Assembly: GCA_948567375.1 (NCBI GenBank)
Contig: OX419760.1
Location: 13,454,001-13,518,000, forward strand
Direction of reading: 5' to 3'
Origin: Lunularia cruciata
Lineage: Eukaryota; Streptophyta; Marchantiopsida; Lunulariales; Lunulariaceae
DNA length: 64,000 nt
Of this stretch, positions 35,373-48,489 are shown one piece after another. A model generated the notes under the pieces. That model was not told the DNA's origin. It searched no databases and worked only from the letters and a program-made list of their open reading frames with translations. The stretch's first letter is position 1, and each line of letters begins with the position of its first letter. A program made the position numbers and the translations under genes.

Positions 35373-37886
35373 GAAAAAAGGCGACCGCGTAGGAAAAATG
35401 AAGGATGGGAAGACCCCATCAAGCCGTACAAGGGAGAGACAAAAAAGGTAACATGGGGCTAAGCCCCAATAGAGTCTGTATGAGAAATCTGCCCTACCGC
35501 ACCTAAGATATCCGAGCTATGCAAGTCGTCCGGTCTATACACAACTGGAGCATCCGAAGAAACATCACCTAATGTGATTGCTCTCCTATGGATTGCACCA
35601 GCCACGGCGCTCTGTAGAGCAATGGATACACGCTGTCTAAAGTAAGCTACAAAGTATGAGAGTGAGAGTGGTACCCCTGCCGCCTAACATGATAAGCTCT
35701 CGCGCACTCCCTGACAAATGTGTCAAATGCCGTGTCCATCGCTCCATATAACTCCAAGGCTAGAGGAACAAAGAGGTGACCTCGCTGCATGCCCCTGTAC
35801 TTGGAGACCTTGCGACCTGCTGCTGCACTCGCCGCCCATCCAGGGGGATGGGTAATCACTCCCTCCGAAACTGTATCTCGCGTAGGGTCCGTCACCACGA
35901 CATCCGCTACTGTCACCTGATCATCTCGGACCAAGTATAAGTCTGCCCTGACATGTGTCGTCTGCAACGCATACGAACGCTCCCTCCAAGCCAAGTATCC
36001 ACTCTCTCGTGCCATAGCAAACACTATGTCTCTAATGGCATCATGGGTAGCTATCCTCTGTCCTCCAAAAGGACACCGTGTCATGTGGACCGCCGCTGCA
36101 TCTAGTGTAGAACCACACTCACAAGTGAGTAGTGAAGATGCAGATGGGTGGACCAAACCTAGGCGAAACCTCATCGCTGTAGAGAAAGTAGCCGGTGCGA
36201 GTCGGAAAGCCCTAATGCATGGTCGAGCTAGGATCCACGAGCCTGCACCCTTGCCGGAGCAAGAGCGTAGACGTGCTCTAGTAGCCTGAGGAATGGACGA
36301 GTCAACTAAGAGAGAATGTAGCGTATGCTCACACTGTCGCTCCATCAAGGAAGACTGTAGACCTCTAGTCCAATCTGACAATAGTGAAGCAAACGGTGGA
36401 AAACCCTCTCGTGCTCGTGGAGATAGACTATCTCTCGTTTGCCGCAATAACACCTGGAGAGAAAAGGATCCTCCCTCCACCTCTGTCACATAAGTCTCCA
36501 AAACCGGCCTATCAGCAACCACAAAACGAGATGCAAGTAGGGGTGCCGAGAGAGCCCAACTACCCAAAAACGCTATAGGTGCCATCTCCTCCATAGAAAG
36601 CAAGCCAACCCCACCACATGAGATCGGTAGAGCCGTCTGTCTACGTGCCAAATCCCCTGTCACACACTCAAAAGTCCCTGGTCCAATAATATCACCAAAG
36701 ACTCCCATAATCCTCCTATCAAATGCTCTCAGACGTGATAGGAAGGACGATGAGGGGGGAACTGTACGGATGAGGTAGGATGGTCGACGAGCAATACTGG
36801 AAGAGAGTATACCAAATGCCACCTGCGGATCTCCTAGTAATGGAAGGTCATCCACATGGAGAACATCCTCTGCAAGAGCAGCGTCCAAGAAGCGTGTGAC
36901 AAAATCCTCCGATCCTACTGGCACTCCAAGAACACAAAGTCCCTCTGTGGATGTGATACACCCCTCTGGAAGCTCAAGGTGGGGAGGGATACCTAAAGGG
37001 GACCATGCCCTACACTTTGACACCTTGACTCTCAAGCCTACTAGATGTAGCTCGGTAGTCAAAGGCCTGCCTAATCTGATCTACAGTGCCTATGATGTGT
37101 ATATAATCTGCCAAGGATGGAAATACACAACCTGGCATGGCCAAAGTAGTAGACAGGAGAGCTCTAAAGTGAGCCATGGCAAATAAGGGCCCCCCCAAAG
37201 GATCTCCCTCACGTGTACCAACAGATGACTCCAAGACGGTGACTCCCTCCTGTGAACCACCATGCTGGTAGTAAAGGGAAGCAGGAGAGCCATAAAAAGA
37301 CCGCACAAAAGGAATGAGACTCGCCAAGGATCCACCAGCCTCCCTAAGCTCTCTAAAGATGGATGCACGGGAGACGCTATTAAAAGCGTTCTCAACGTCC
37401 ACATGTAGGACGACCCACTCCGGATGGATATCTAGGAGTGCTCTAATGCCTAGAGATATAGCCTCACATTCTCCATGTGTAGCTACTCCAAACTGATGTG
37501 GACTAAGGTGCTGTCGAAAGTGAGAACGATGCTGAAGGACAATGGTACGACTGACCAAACGCAAAAAGATCTCTCCAATAGCAATCGGTCTAATGCCTCT
37601 CGTGTCCTTCTCGATCGCGAGAAGTCGACTAGCATCTAAGACCCGACTAACAGACATAGGAATATCTCCTCTCGCTACTGCTTCAGCCACCTGAAACAAC
37701 TCGGTAAAACCACTAGAAGGATCATCTGCCTGGAAGCAATCTCTAAGGTGCTCATAAACCATCCCTGACAAGCCTCCTGAGGAAATGCGAGAAGCAGTGC
37801 ACAATGCTTGTGCAAATAGCGACCTATCAAGACATAAAGGCTGCTCAGGCTAATGATCTAAGACCTCTAGTGGTAGTCCCTCTACT
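35373..37886 (-). mobile_element. Non-LTR retrotransposon copy A, 5'-truncated
   Basis: A 2.5 kb minus-strand insertion bounded by a perfect 12-bp target duplication. On the element's own strand the 3' end reads ...GCGGTCGCCTTTTTTC with no poly(A). It is preceded by a short palindrome (GGGGCTTAGCCCC) and a tail shared by fragments at 2033, 6079 and 58520. Coding content is RT followed by a C-terminal CCHC and restriction-like endonuclease region. Truncation lies upstream of the RT; homology to copy B stops at CTCTACTG. Relatively low decay suggests a younger insertion than copy B. Confidence 0.93.
35647..37886 (-). pseudogene. RT plus restriction-like endonuclease frame of copy A
   Basis: Two overlapping frames: 37804-37010 (RT palm, with HVDVENAFNSVSR and GTREGDPLGGPLFAM; the YADD-type motif reads LADYIHII) and 37062-35647 (471 residues). 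A frame change near 37030 splits them, and a stop lies just upstream near 37850. In the second frame a C-x-C-x9-H-x3-C knuckle (residues 314-330) is followed by HD (340-341), RADLYLV (372-378), VADVVVTDP (385-393) and RKVSKYR (417-423). This is the order of the PD-(D/E)xK-like endonuclease of R2/NeSL-type elements, with Ala for Pro in the PD position. No apurinic-type endonuclease is seen, though the 5' part is missing. Confidence 0.8.
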
Positions 37887-37898
37887 GGATCAATTAGC
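37887..37898. repeat. 12-bp target duplication, right copy
   Basis: An exact second copy of GGATCAATTAGC, abutting the truncated 5' end of the element. The flanking GCTGGGTAACTACT also occurs at 35287-35300 on the other side of the insertion, possibly an older local duplication. Confidence 0.95.
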
Positions 37899-39694
37899 TG
37901 GGTAACTACTTATGCCAACTTTAGACATCATGTCATTGAGAATGATATCTGCCTAAACAAGACAATACTATCTGGTAAGTCTCACAAAAGTCAAGCACAA
38001 TGGAAAGGAAGCACGCTTGTTTTATTCCTCTTCCGCCAACATGAGAAAGGAATCTTCTCACTTGCATTGAACTCGGCATGTCAGTGATATGCATGAAGTT
38101 CCGTGCGGAGCTTCTCACATCCATCAGAGATACCAAAACTCCAAGGAGCACCAAGGAGACAAAGAGCTTATGTCACGAAGTATACGAAACATCATGTAAT
38201 GTGTTGTTTTCAAGCTACCACAACTCTTTGATCAACTAGAAGTTGATCCTATACCAGTGCATCTGTCATACCTTGAGGTGCAGATAGAGTCTCATGCATA
38301 TCGCTCGCCGCTTGCTTTGGGTAATCACCATACTGATGTATTCTGCCCGAACTACTCCGAACGAACGGGCTCAAAGCAGATTGAAACGACACACATTGGA
38401 TAACATGAAGGATGGGAAGACCCCATCAATCCGAATGACGTGGTTATAGCGTGAGCTTATGTGTGGTGTGATTATACATTTTATTGTCTGTACTAAAATG
38501 TTTTTGTCTTTCATTCGCTGATTTTATGTTTTTATTCTCTTTTCTAAATAAATATTGATATTTGATTTTCCGACGATAAAAAAACTAAATATGTGGATAT
38601 ACAACAGATATGTAAAAAAAATTGAATATGTTTATATATACATATATATTATTTTTAATTTATTTTTTGGTGTAGCCTTGGACCGCCCAGATCGCACGGG
38701 TGAGTGGCAATTGAATCTCGATTAGATCTCGCATGAATCGGCCCGTCTATCCTCTTTCAAATTGAAAAGCTAGTTCTCCTTTTGAAGCAGCTGCTCCATC
38801 TTCTAAAAGTTGTCCTTTTCTTAGTATACTATTTCAATTTTTTACTTCAGCTTTCTGATGGATAAATGTACTATTATAAGAATGTTGATATGTTATTAAA
38901 GTTAATATTTTAGCCTTTATTGCTAGGGCTTTGTTTATTTTGGTTCCTTCTGCTGTTTGAATTATTCCTCGTTAAAACACGAGGAATAATTTAAATTTTT
39001 ATCGCAGAAAAAAAATCAAAAATAAATTTATCTCACAAGGTTTTTTCTTATGGCAAAAGGAGTCAATTTGATATTTAAATGTGATGTGAAGTTATGGATA
39101 GAACTGCTCTTGAACCTGTTGCCTCGTTTACACGTGCGCCAATGCTTATCAAAATTTTATCGATTCTTCGATTCACAAATGAAAAAGGATGAAGCCTACG
39201 AGGTACAACGGGGGCTGAGCAGATTGAAACTAGCAGTGAGAGTGTTAATCCTTCTCTCGAGGCCGTGGTTCATCGACGCTCTCACTGGTGAAAAAGCGTT
39301 GACACAATCACAAGTTCCATGTTCAAAGTAGCCGCGAAGGCATCAAGCCAGTGCTGTAAGAAACGCTCAGAGGAGATCTACTGTTAGCGCCTATTTCAGT
39401 GCCGGAACTCTTGTCTGTAGCGACAAGTACTGGATTTGTTGCCTTTTTGGTCGGCGGGACCGACGGAGTGAGTAGGAGTAGATAAAGATGGGGATGACGA
39501 GGCAATAATCTTTTTTTAAATTTGGCACTAGAATGCCAAATATCGCTGATGGTACGCATGCGACGCTCGAGGGTAGTTGCACGCAAACTGTGTCTGAGAC
39601 AAAGACGCGGGGAGGAAGACGAAAGTGGAGAATCAAAGGAAAAGCTCCAGAGCACTGGAGAAGAGGGGGAGGAAGAATTGATTATACGGGTGTG
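37899..39694. other. Intergenic upstream of alpha-mannosidase
   Basis: About 1.8 kb. It contains a short scrap of the non-LTR tail (38404-38428, GAAGGATGGGAAGACCCCAT) and an AT-rich part around 38480-38660. A perfect 12-bp inverted repeat with 8-nt loop lies at 38960-38991 (AATTATTCCTCG and its complement). The last ~200 bp is probable promoter and leader of the mannosidase gene. No other gene seen. Confidence 0.6.
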
Positions 39695-42600
39695 ATGGCA
39701 GCTCCGATCTGGAAAGCGGTGGTGATTTTGATCATCGGGTTGTCCATCGTGAGTGGAAGTGGAGCAGATCTGTTTGAGAAGAGCAATAAGAAGAGAAATT
39801 TTGGCCTGTGCTCGAGGAAGTCTAAGAAAGATGAAGGTGATGATGATGATGATGATGATGATGATTCTGGGTACAACACCGATGCAGGTCCAGTGCCGGA
39901 CAAGCTGAATGTGCATCTCGTCTCACACACACACGATGATGTTGGGTGGCTCAAGACTGTTGATCAGTACTATGTGGGCTCCAATGGTTCTATTCAGGTC
40001 GGACTCTTCTTTCAGAATTCCTCGAGTCACCGATAGAACTACTGCTATTCACAGGATATTCTTTTGTCTCTCTTTTGTGGGTTCAAAATTCCTTTATCTT
40101 TTGGGGTCCGCTCGTTGAAGCCCTGGTTTTAGATGACAGATTGTAGTGTACCTCACTCTCTCTAGTTAGGACATTTATCCTTTTTTGGTGGAGTTGCTTT
40201 TACGCTTAATATCAGAAACTGCTCTTGCCACTTGCTTCTTGAGGCTTTGTGGATTGTGTGGAGGAGCAGCTTTGGCTTGCAAGGGTGGATAATCCGCGTG
40301 AAGATGGCGGATTGGGTATTATGTCGATTGACACTTAGTACATGTGAACACGGATCGCTGTGTGAAGTTCAATGAAATTCAGTGGCTGTTAAGAAGAGTC
40401 CAACTGGTTCACAAAGCAGTGTAATCGATGCGTTTAAGCTCCACAGTAGTCTGCCTTTCTAGCAACACTGCCAGCAGTGGCGGAACAATGTTTTCAATAT
40501 TGATTTTTCTCTCTGCGGCTTAATGCTCATGAGAATTAAATTTCCTTTTTATTCTCTTCGGGCAGACTGCAGCAGTTCAGTACATTATCGGCTCTGTTAT
40601 CGATTCTTTGCTCAAAGATTCGAACCGCAAGTTCATTTATGTCGAACAGGTAAATAATCGGCTCTTTACTTACCTTCCCCCGTGATTTTATCAATTCTGT
40701 GCTAGCATGGTCCCAGCAGTTTTTCGCGTCTGATGAATGACGAGCTTGAATTTCACAGGCATTCTTCCAGCGCTGGTGGAGAGTGCAGAGCAAGTCCAAG
40801 CAGAAGGCAGTAAAGAAGCTGGTGAAGTCGGGTCAGCTTGAGTTCATGTGAGTCTACATTTCTACGTTTCTACCAGAGTAGGCGGTCAAGCAAATCCAAC
40901 TCGGTATGTAAAGACTAGCGTTTGTTCAAAATATGCGGAGTGACTGTGACTATGGAAATGAATGCAGCAATGGTGGATGGTGCATGCATGATGAAGCGAC
41001 CACACACTTCACCGATATGATTGATCAAACAACACTTGGACACCGGTACATCAAGAAGCAATTCAATGTTGCTCCTAGAGTTGGCTGGCAAATCGATCCT
41101 TTCGGGCATTCTGCTGTTCAAGGCTACCTCCTCGGAGCAGAGGTGCGAATGTTCGATAATCGTTAAATGATTGAGTTCACGAAGCGAGAGAAGTCTACGT
41201 GCTTATTTGGCAAATTCTAAGAGGTTGTACTGCTTCTTGTGGGCATCTTTGTGATTTCAACATAAGAGTCAAAGAAATTGTAAATGGCTAAATTATTAAG
41301 ATGGTCTATCGTTGATTTTACATGAAACACAGCTTGGTATTGCAGGTGGGTTTCGATGCATTGTTTTTTGCTCGAGCCGACTACCAAGACAAGCTCCAGC
41401 GCCAGAAAGACCGCTCGATGGAGTTCATTTGGCGGGGTTCTAAAAGTCTAGGGGCATCTGCCCAGGTAAGTAAAAGATATGGTTCCCCCAACTATGCCTG
41501 CTAGCCATTGCTGAGTTAGCTAATTGCATAGAAAGAAGTCCGGTTCACTCCTATAGAGTGAGGAGGTTCAGCAGATTTTGCACACTGGTTAAAATCCAGG
41601 TTCATTTCATCACGGCTGGTGGTTTTCCTGTACTCTCTCTAAAGTGCCTGCCTGTCCTTACGCTTCGGTTACTGCGATAATCACGTGTCTTGTTCTCTTT
41701 CAGCTCTTCGGTGGACTTCTTGCACACCACTACAATCCCCCAGAAGAATTCACCTATGACATTAAGTCAGGAGGCCCTCTAATTCAGGTATAGCTTGCTT
41801 CAGCAAGAAGTCATCATTTATTGAGAGGCATTCGAGATTACGATTGATGAGTGAGTACAAGTTGCGAAGATAAATAAGCTATTGGTTGGATGACTTTCTA
41901 TTATCACGAACTTAGGCCCGTGCCATGATCTGAGTCTCATTCTTATCGTTACACAGGACGATCCACTTTTGTATGAATACAACGTGGAAGAGCGCGTTGA
42001 GCTTTTTGTCAAACTTGTGCAAGAGCAGGTTGGTTCAAATTCTGACCATGCTTTCATAACTTAGGCGACTCTATGGGAGAACACCTTGAATTGTATTCTT
42101 TCTAGCGTTGTTTATTGACTTTTGGTCACCAATTCTGATCTGAGAGGCGATACTCCAACTGGTTCTACAGGCTATCCAATTCCGAACAAACCATATTATG
42201 TGGACCATGGGTGAGGACTTTTCCTACGAATATGCGGAGACTTGGTTCCAACAAATGGACAAGCTTATCCATTACGTCAATCTGGTACGAAGTACTTGGC
42301 TTTTGGGGTCCACTCGCATGATGGACATTGTTAGGCTGGCAGTTTTCCAGGTCTCGTGGTAGTGTAAACATCAATGCAGTATACATCCTGGTTATCGCCA
42401 GTTGAATTCCATGACTGTAATTTACCAAGCTGATTACTTGTGGCTATTTCGTTTCTATTTTACACTCATGCATCCAAGATTCTATCCCAAACTTGGTCGG
42501 ATACTAAATTGGAGCTTAATATGAGGGCTGTCAACAGACATTACTCATGGTTTGCATCGTCTTCATGCCAGGATGGGAGAGTAAACGTTTTCTATTCCAC

Positions 42601-45600
42601 TCCTTCAATATACGTGGACTCCAAGCACGCAGCAAATGAGACATGGCCTATTAAGGAGGAAGACTTTTTCCCGTGAGTGTTCCCCCTCATCTTGGAACTC
42701 TGACCAGTTTAACGCTAAGGGATTCTTCAGTCAAGTATATCAAGTTTATGTTTCCTACGTAATTTGATTTTTGAGAAATATGTCAAGAAAGCTGTATCAG
42801 GATTTGTAGGCCACACACCTTAGGTACAGCATTTCCAGTAAATCGCAAATACAATGCGAATATAGATGATCTTGTTATCGAATTCTGACAAAGAGGTCTT
42901 GCTTGCACTAGACTCACTGCGTGACTTTGGTGACCCAGTGGGCTATGTTATTAACTTAGTCTGTATAGTCACTTACCTTATTTAATAAGGTTTGACACTC
43001 CGTTTTTGCAGTTATGCAGATTGTCCCCACTGTTACTGGACCGGATACTTTACCAGCCGACCTGCTTTGAAACGATATGTACGCAGCCTGAGTGGTGTTC
43101 TCCAGGTAAGCTAGTTCAATAAAGTTTGGCTTAGATTAGCTTCATTATCACACTCTCATCTTCAAGCTGTAACGTGATGTAAAGGTGTGAACCAACTCAT
43201 CTTATCTTTGGCCTCCGTGAATGTTGTGTCAACTGGCCTCAGGCAGCGAGACAACTTGAGTTCATAGTGGGTAAAAATCAGACGGGCCCCAATACAGATG
43301 AGCTAGAGGAGGCAATGGCGATTGTGCAACATCATGATGGAGTCAGTGGTACTGAAAGACAGCATGTCGCAAATGATTATGCTACGAGATTAGCAGTCGG
43401 TGCCGCCGAGGTAAGAGGTACCCTTATCGAGGGGTAGATTCCACGTAATATGGCAGCTGATCTCCTTCTGTATAAGTCTAACTCGTTCAAATGAGGTTCG
43501 TCCCCTTGGGGTCACCACCTTTTTATCTTGCAAGACATGATGTGTACCACCACATCAGACAGACGTTCAATTCTGTTAAGCAATATGTACGTTGTACCTC
43601 AAACTAGAGCAGTCAATGGAGACCATTCTGAACTGGATAATGAAAATACTTCACGTCACTGAAATAAGTTGGGTTGTATGGTTGCAGGCAGCTGACGTTA
43701 TCAACATAGCTCTAACCCGGTTGATCAGTAGAAACTTAACCTCTCCTGAAAAGGAGGAAGAAGTCCACTTGGAACTGTTCTCGGAGGAAAATGTAAAGAT
43801 GCCGTCTATTGAGGAAAACACAACGGACCCTTTGAAATTTGAGCTGGCAAGTATCGATCCCCCAAGCCAACTCTTAGTTTCTGTAAGACTTGAAAAGCCA
43901 GTGGTCGTTCACAAGTCCAACTTGATGAGAAGATAGTTGCCAATCATCAGGCTACCTACAAAGAGTTCGCGAGTTCTCACATCTCCATTTTGCTTGAAAT
44001 TTGTTTCAATCACCTAACTAACTTTATGTCATGTAAAACTCGGTTCCATCTGCTTGTACCTCAATGTTGGTAGCATTACCTGGCCAATATTGGAACTTAA
44101 TCATTTTACTCAATTTCTTCTCTTTTTCTATCTCAACTTTTAATAAACCAAAGATCGCGAACAAGCTCCTACATCTGACTGAAGCTCTCATTCTTGAGTT
44201 CAATCTGTTGTTTCTCCATATAAAGTGTCTTACTATTTCGACCCCTGCAAAATAATATTTCAACTTATGCCGTATTTGCGCAGTGTTTCCTCCTGAACGT
44301 CAGCCATTGCCCACCCTCTGAAGTTGATCTGTCAAGCGGAAAAACTCTGGTATGTGAATGTGCAGTCCTATCAGGTATCTTTATTTTAAGCGAAGTGTTT
44401 GATTTAGATTTTGATTTAGATTTTGATTTGATGTCGATTGTTAATAGAACTCTGACTTCATATACATCGGAACGATTAGCATTGTTCATTAACTTGTTCG
44501 ATATTATTTCTCAATCAGGTGGTGGTTGCCTACAATCCCCTCGGGTGGGCAAGACAAGAGATGATAAGTATTCCGGTAGGATGAATCTGAACGTATCTTG
44601 TGTACTCCATGCGTAAAGTCGTGTCTACGCTCTACACTCACATGCATCACGGCGATTCTCACTCCCCTAGTTACCAACAGCAGTGTGGTCGTCTCCACTG
44701 CGCTCATAACTTGGAAATAGAAGCACGTCGTTTCAGTATTTGAAGCCATTTAGGGACTCATTCTGGATTGTGCAATTCTCGGGGTATATAGGGAACTGAT
44801 TCGGACTGTAACTGTCGTCGGTGAGTTCTCAGGTTTCCAATGCAGCGCTGACCGTTACAGATTCTGAGGGTCAAGCTATTCCCTCCCAACTTGTACCTCT
44901 GAGCCATGTCGCTGAAGAACTTCGTCTTAAGTACGCGAAGGGAAGTGAAGGATCTCTATCGCATCTCATCTTTCAAGCAGTTGTTCCTCCGCTCGGCTAT
45001 CGAGCTTTCCACATAAGAGCATCAAAACCAGGCTCTCTCTGTGAGATATATGCCTGTCTCAGATTTCCTTATTCTGTTCTGAGCAGATACTCAAGCAAGG
45101 AACCAACTTACAGTTCTGCTGGCCTTCCATTATCTTGGAGCATTAGTTGATGTTCTAATGGAGCCGCTTATTTCGCAGATTCTGCACACCAATCTTCTGT
45201 TGAGAAGGAAAATAGGAGAGCGGGTCACGTTCAACTTCAATCTAGCGGTGCACATATAGAAATCTCTCTTGAAACAGGACAAATGCAGAAGATTAAAAAT
45301 ATGAAGACTGGTGTAAGTTGATGCCAGCAAAGTTAATGTCAATCTAATCATTGAAATCGGCAAAGTTGTAATGAAATGCCAGTTAGTTTAGATACCAGTT
45401 GCTTAGATGATAATTCTTTTCTTGTATCTCAGCTTACGGCCGACGTTGAGCAAACATATTGCTGGTACAGTGCAAGTGATGGTTACACTCAAGACACATA
45501 CCAGGTCAGCTCCTCAAAGCAATCAGTTTTTCGATACCGAACATGCTTTAAGCAAGGGTTGAATTTGCACAACATCCTTCAAATTGAACTACGGTATTGA

Positions 45601-48489
45601 CTTCGACCTGAGGTTTCTTGTATTGCAGCCATCTGGAGCCTATATCTTCCGACCAAACAGCCAAGCCTGTTCCCCCGTTAACAATCCCAATGACACCGTA
45701 CATTTCAGAACTTAAACCCATGATTTATACTTTAATGATTTGTTCTTGTACCACTCCTTGAAAATTCTGACTTCGCTAACATGCAGAATTTTTAGGGGAT
45801 ACCGCAATAACCTGTTAATATGCTTTGTCCAGGTCCAGTTGACAGTAATACGAGGACCATTGGTGGAAGAAGTCCATCAAACTTTCTCTCCTTGGATAAC
45901 TCAGGTTCGTGCTAAAGTCCCATCATGTTGATGGTCACTGCATACGTAGAATGTACGTAGATAAAGATGTTGGGGCTGTGATTCATCCATCCTAGTCGTA
46001 TTGAGTAACACCTAAGGCTTTTGTACTGTTACCTAAATTCACTGACGACCTGTTTATGACGACGTTTCCAAGGTCTCTTCATAGACGATATATTGTATAT
46101 TGCTTTTCTTCACAGTCTCTGTGCCCGTATGACAGGTTATCAGGCTTTACAAGGATGCAGACCATGCCGAACTGGAGTTCACGGTGGAGATCGAAACCCC
46201 GTGTGGCTTTGATTTTCATGACGAAACACAATCTTATAATTATCTTTACTGTCAAATATATTGATGACACCTATCAGTAAATAATCTTTTCATCCTGTTG
46301 CAGGTGGGTCCGATCCCAATTGATGACCGTGTTGGCAAAGAGGTTGTTACCAAGATCACAACAAATCTAGCTACTGATGGAGAATTTTATACAGATTCGA
46401 ATGGGCGGGACTTCATAAAACGAGTAAGTTTGATGAAAGATGCAATCCCACAGCTCAGATGTGTGTCATAATTGAAGCTCAAATGATGCTTGAGCTTTAT
46501 GTAATTTCGTATGATCGTTCCGATTTTGCAATGTCTCGACAAATCAAGCTTTACAATTTCATCAAGTAGATGCACTAGGAAAACAGAGTCTATGGTGGTT
46601 TATCGCTCCCATTCCAGCTTGCTCATTACTCCTGTGTGTTTTAGGTGCGTAACTACAGATCAGATTGGACTTTAAATGTCACTGAGGAAGTGGCGGGTAA
46701 CTATTATCCTGTACGTCCAGCTCCTAAACTTTACGCTGATTGGTTAAACTTGACAGTCGCAGTTCTTCCTAGTCCATCTCTAGTTCTCGCAGAATGTGGT
46801 AGCTTGCAACTGGTAGTGAAGTTGGACAAAAGCCCGAAGCTAAGCTTGTGTGTAAGGAACTGTAGATGTATAATTTTGGTTCAAATGACAGTGCTGGACA
46901 ATGAGCTTACCTAACCTCTTCCCTGGATCACTTCTGGCAGTTAAATTTGGGCATCTATCTCTCCAACAACGGTACTGACTTCTCCGTTCTAGTGGATCGA
47001 GCTGTCGGGGGTGGAAGTATATCAGATGGGGAGGTGGAAATCATGCTTCACAGGTTTCTACCTTTCACAGCTTTTTACTTTTCACAGCCTTCTCTGCGTT
47101 TCATAGATGTTTTATAAGTCTGACGTCCCTCTTATCGAAATTGCTAAAGGCTTGAACTGAACACACTATTTCTTCAGACGGTTACTCAATGATGACAAAA
47201 GAGGGGTAAGCGATGTGCTCAACGAGGTGGAGTGCATAGGTGAAGACCAGAAGTGTGAAGGTTTGAAGGTATGTCCTACTCAGCCAACGAAGATAACCTC
47301 GTGTCTCTTGGTTTTGGAGTTGTCCTTGAACATGGGGCTCACCGATCAACTTTGAATTAAATAGTGTAGTAAATGCTTATGCCTCTCTCATGTTTGTGGA
47401 GTTCCCCATGTTACTGCAATTGGTTCGTCAGATACTGTATTTGATCCCAAGATTGCGGTAGCAGGTACAGGGAAAGTACTATGTGCGTGCAAGCTCTACC
47501 GCAGATGCACCACAATGGCGGAGATCGTATGGTCAACAGATTCTTTCCCCTATGCAGCTTGCGTTTACAATTCTTGAGGTAAGGGGGTTAGACTGTAGGT
47601 GTTCTTGACGAGAATCCTTCTGGACATGTCATTGTTCCGATGGAAGGTTTTCCGTACCGCTTACCGGACCTTGCATGAAAATATTGCACACGTCTTCTGT
47701 TGTGAGCAGAACAATGAAGAAAGTGTGGGTCCAAGACTCAACTTCTCTATCGCGGCCAGTGATTACAGTCTGCCACCAAATGTTGCCCTTATCACTCTAC
47801 AGGTAATGATGCTACAAGTAGCTCACTTCGCATTAGTTCTTCACACCTGAAGTATGCTCCTAGTACAAGACACTTCATTAACCTTCATAATCTTCCTGTG
47901 TCGTATGTATCACCATTCCGACTTTACAGGAGTTAGAAGACGGGGAGATCCTCTTCCGCCTGGCCCATATCTATGAGGTAACATATCTGTACTCTTGTGT
48001 TGAGACTGTTGTGGCCGAATAATACTTCCAGTACCTCCCAGGCGTCGGACATGGGTCAGGAATTTCCACTAACTTGTACTTCTTAACTGCTTCTAGGTTG
48101 GAGAAGGTGAAACCTTGTCAGCAGTCGCGACCGTCGACACTCGAGCACTGTTCGGTTCAAGAAAGGTAAAACCTTAGTCGCACTTTTTCACAACTTAGGA
48201 CTTCTGCATGTCGATTCAAGTCTTCTCAGCTCCGCAGTCCCTTGGAACTTACTCAATTTGTTGCCATCTATTATTACAGATCGAGGAAATCGAGGAGGTC
48301 ACTCTAACGGCAAATCAGAAGAAGACGCATTTCGCACCACTGGAATGGAACACGGAAGGAAACGCAACCTCATCCAAAGAACCAGTACGAGGACGTCTAT
48401 TGAAGAAACACGAAGTGCTTGTGGAACTTGGTCCGATGGAGATCAGAACCTTCATCGCTTCCTTCAAAGAAAAGTCGAGTTACCTGTAG
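39695..48489 (+). CDS. Alpha-mannosidase, glycoside hydrolase family 38
   Basis: Twenty-nine exons: 39695-39997, 40566-40649, 40759-40847, 40968-41142, 41346-41465, 41704-41787, 41957-42028, 42171-42284, 42572-42672, 43012-43105, 43243-43410, 43688-43882, 44284-44349, 44519-44575, 44833-45040, 45179-45312, 45433-45504, 45629-45697, 45833-45904, 46136-46183, 46304-46423, 46645-46710, 46941-47053, 47178-47268, 47465-47578, 47710-47802, 47930-47977, 48097-48165, 48280-48489. These give 1082 residues, matching lysosomal-type plant enzymes that trim alpha-mannose in the vacuole or apoplast. A signal peptide or anchor covers residues 1-24. Zinc and active-site residues are visible: H78/H80/D82 (SHTHDDVGW), nucleophile about D202 (WQIDPFGHS) and zinc His about 442-443 ([12 protein letters not shown]). 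The end of exon 12 is uncertain: a GC donor at 43847 is possible instead. An Asp run (49-57) is unusual. Confidence 0.94.

Noticed and set aside
44763-44820. Possible extra mannosidase exon reading ELIRTVTVV
   Set aside because: It cannot be joined in phase; splicing 44575 directly to 44833 is in frame and aligns with the family.
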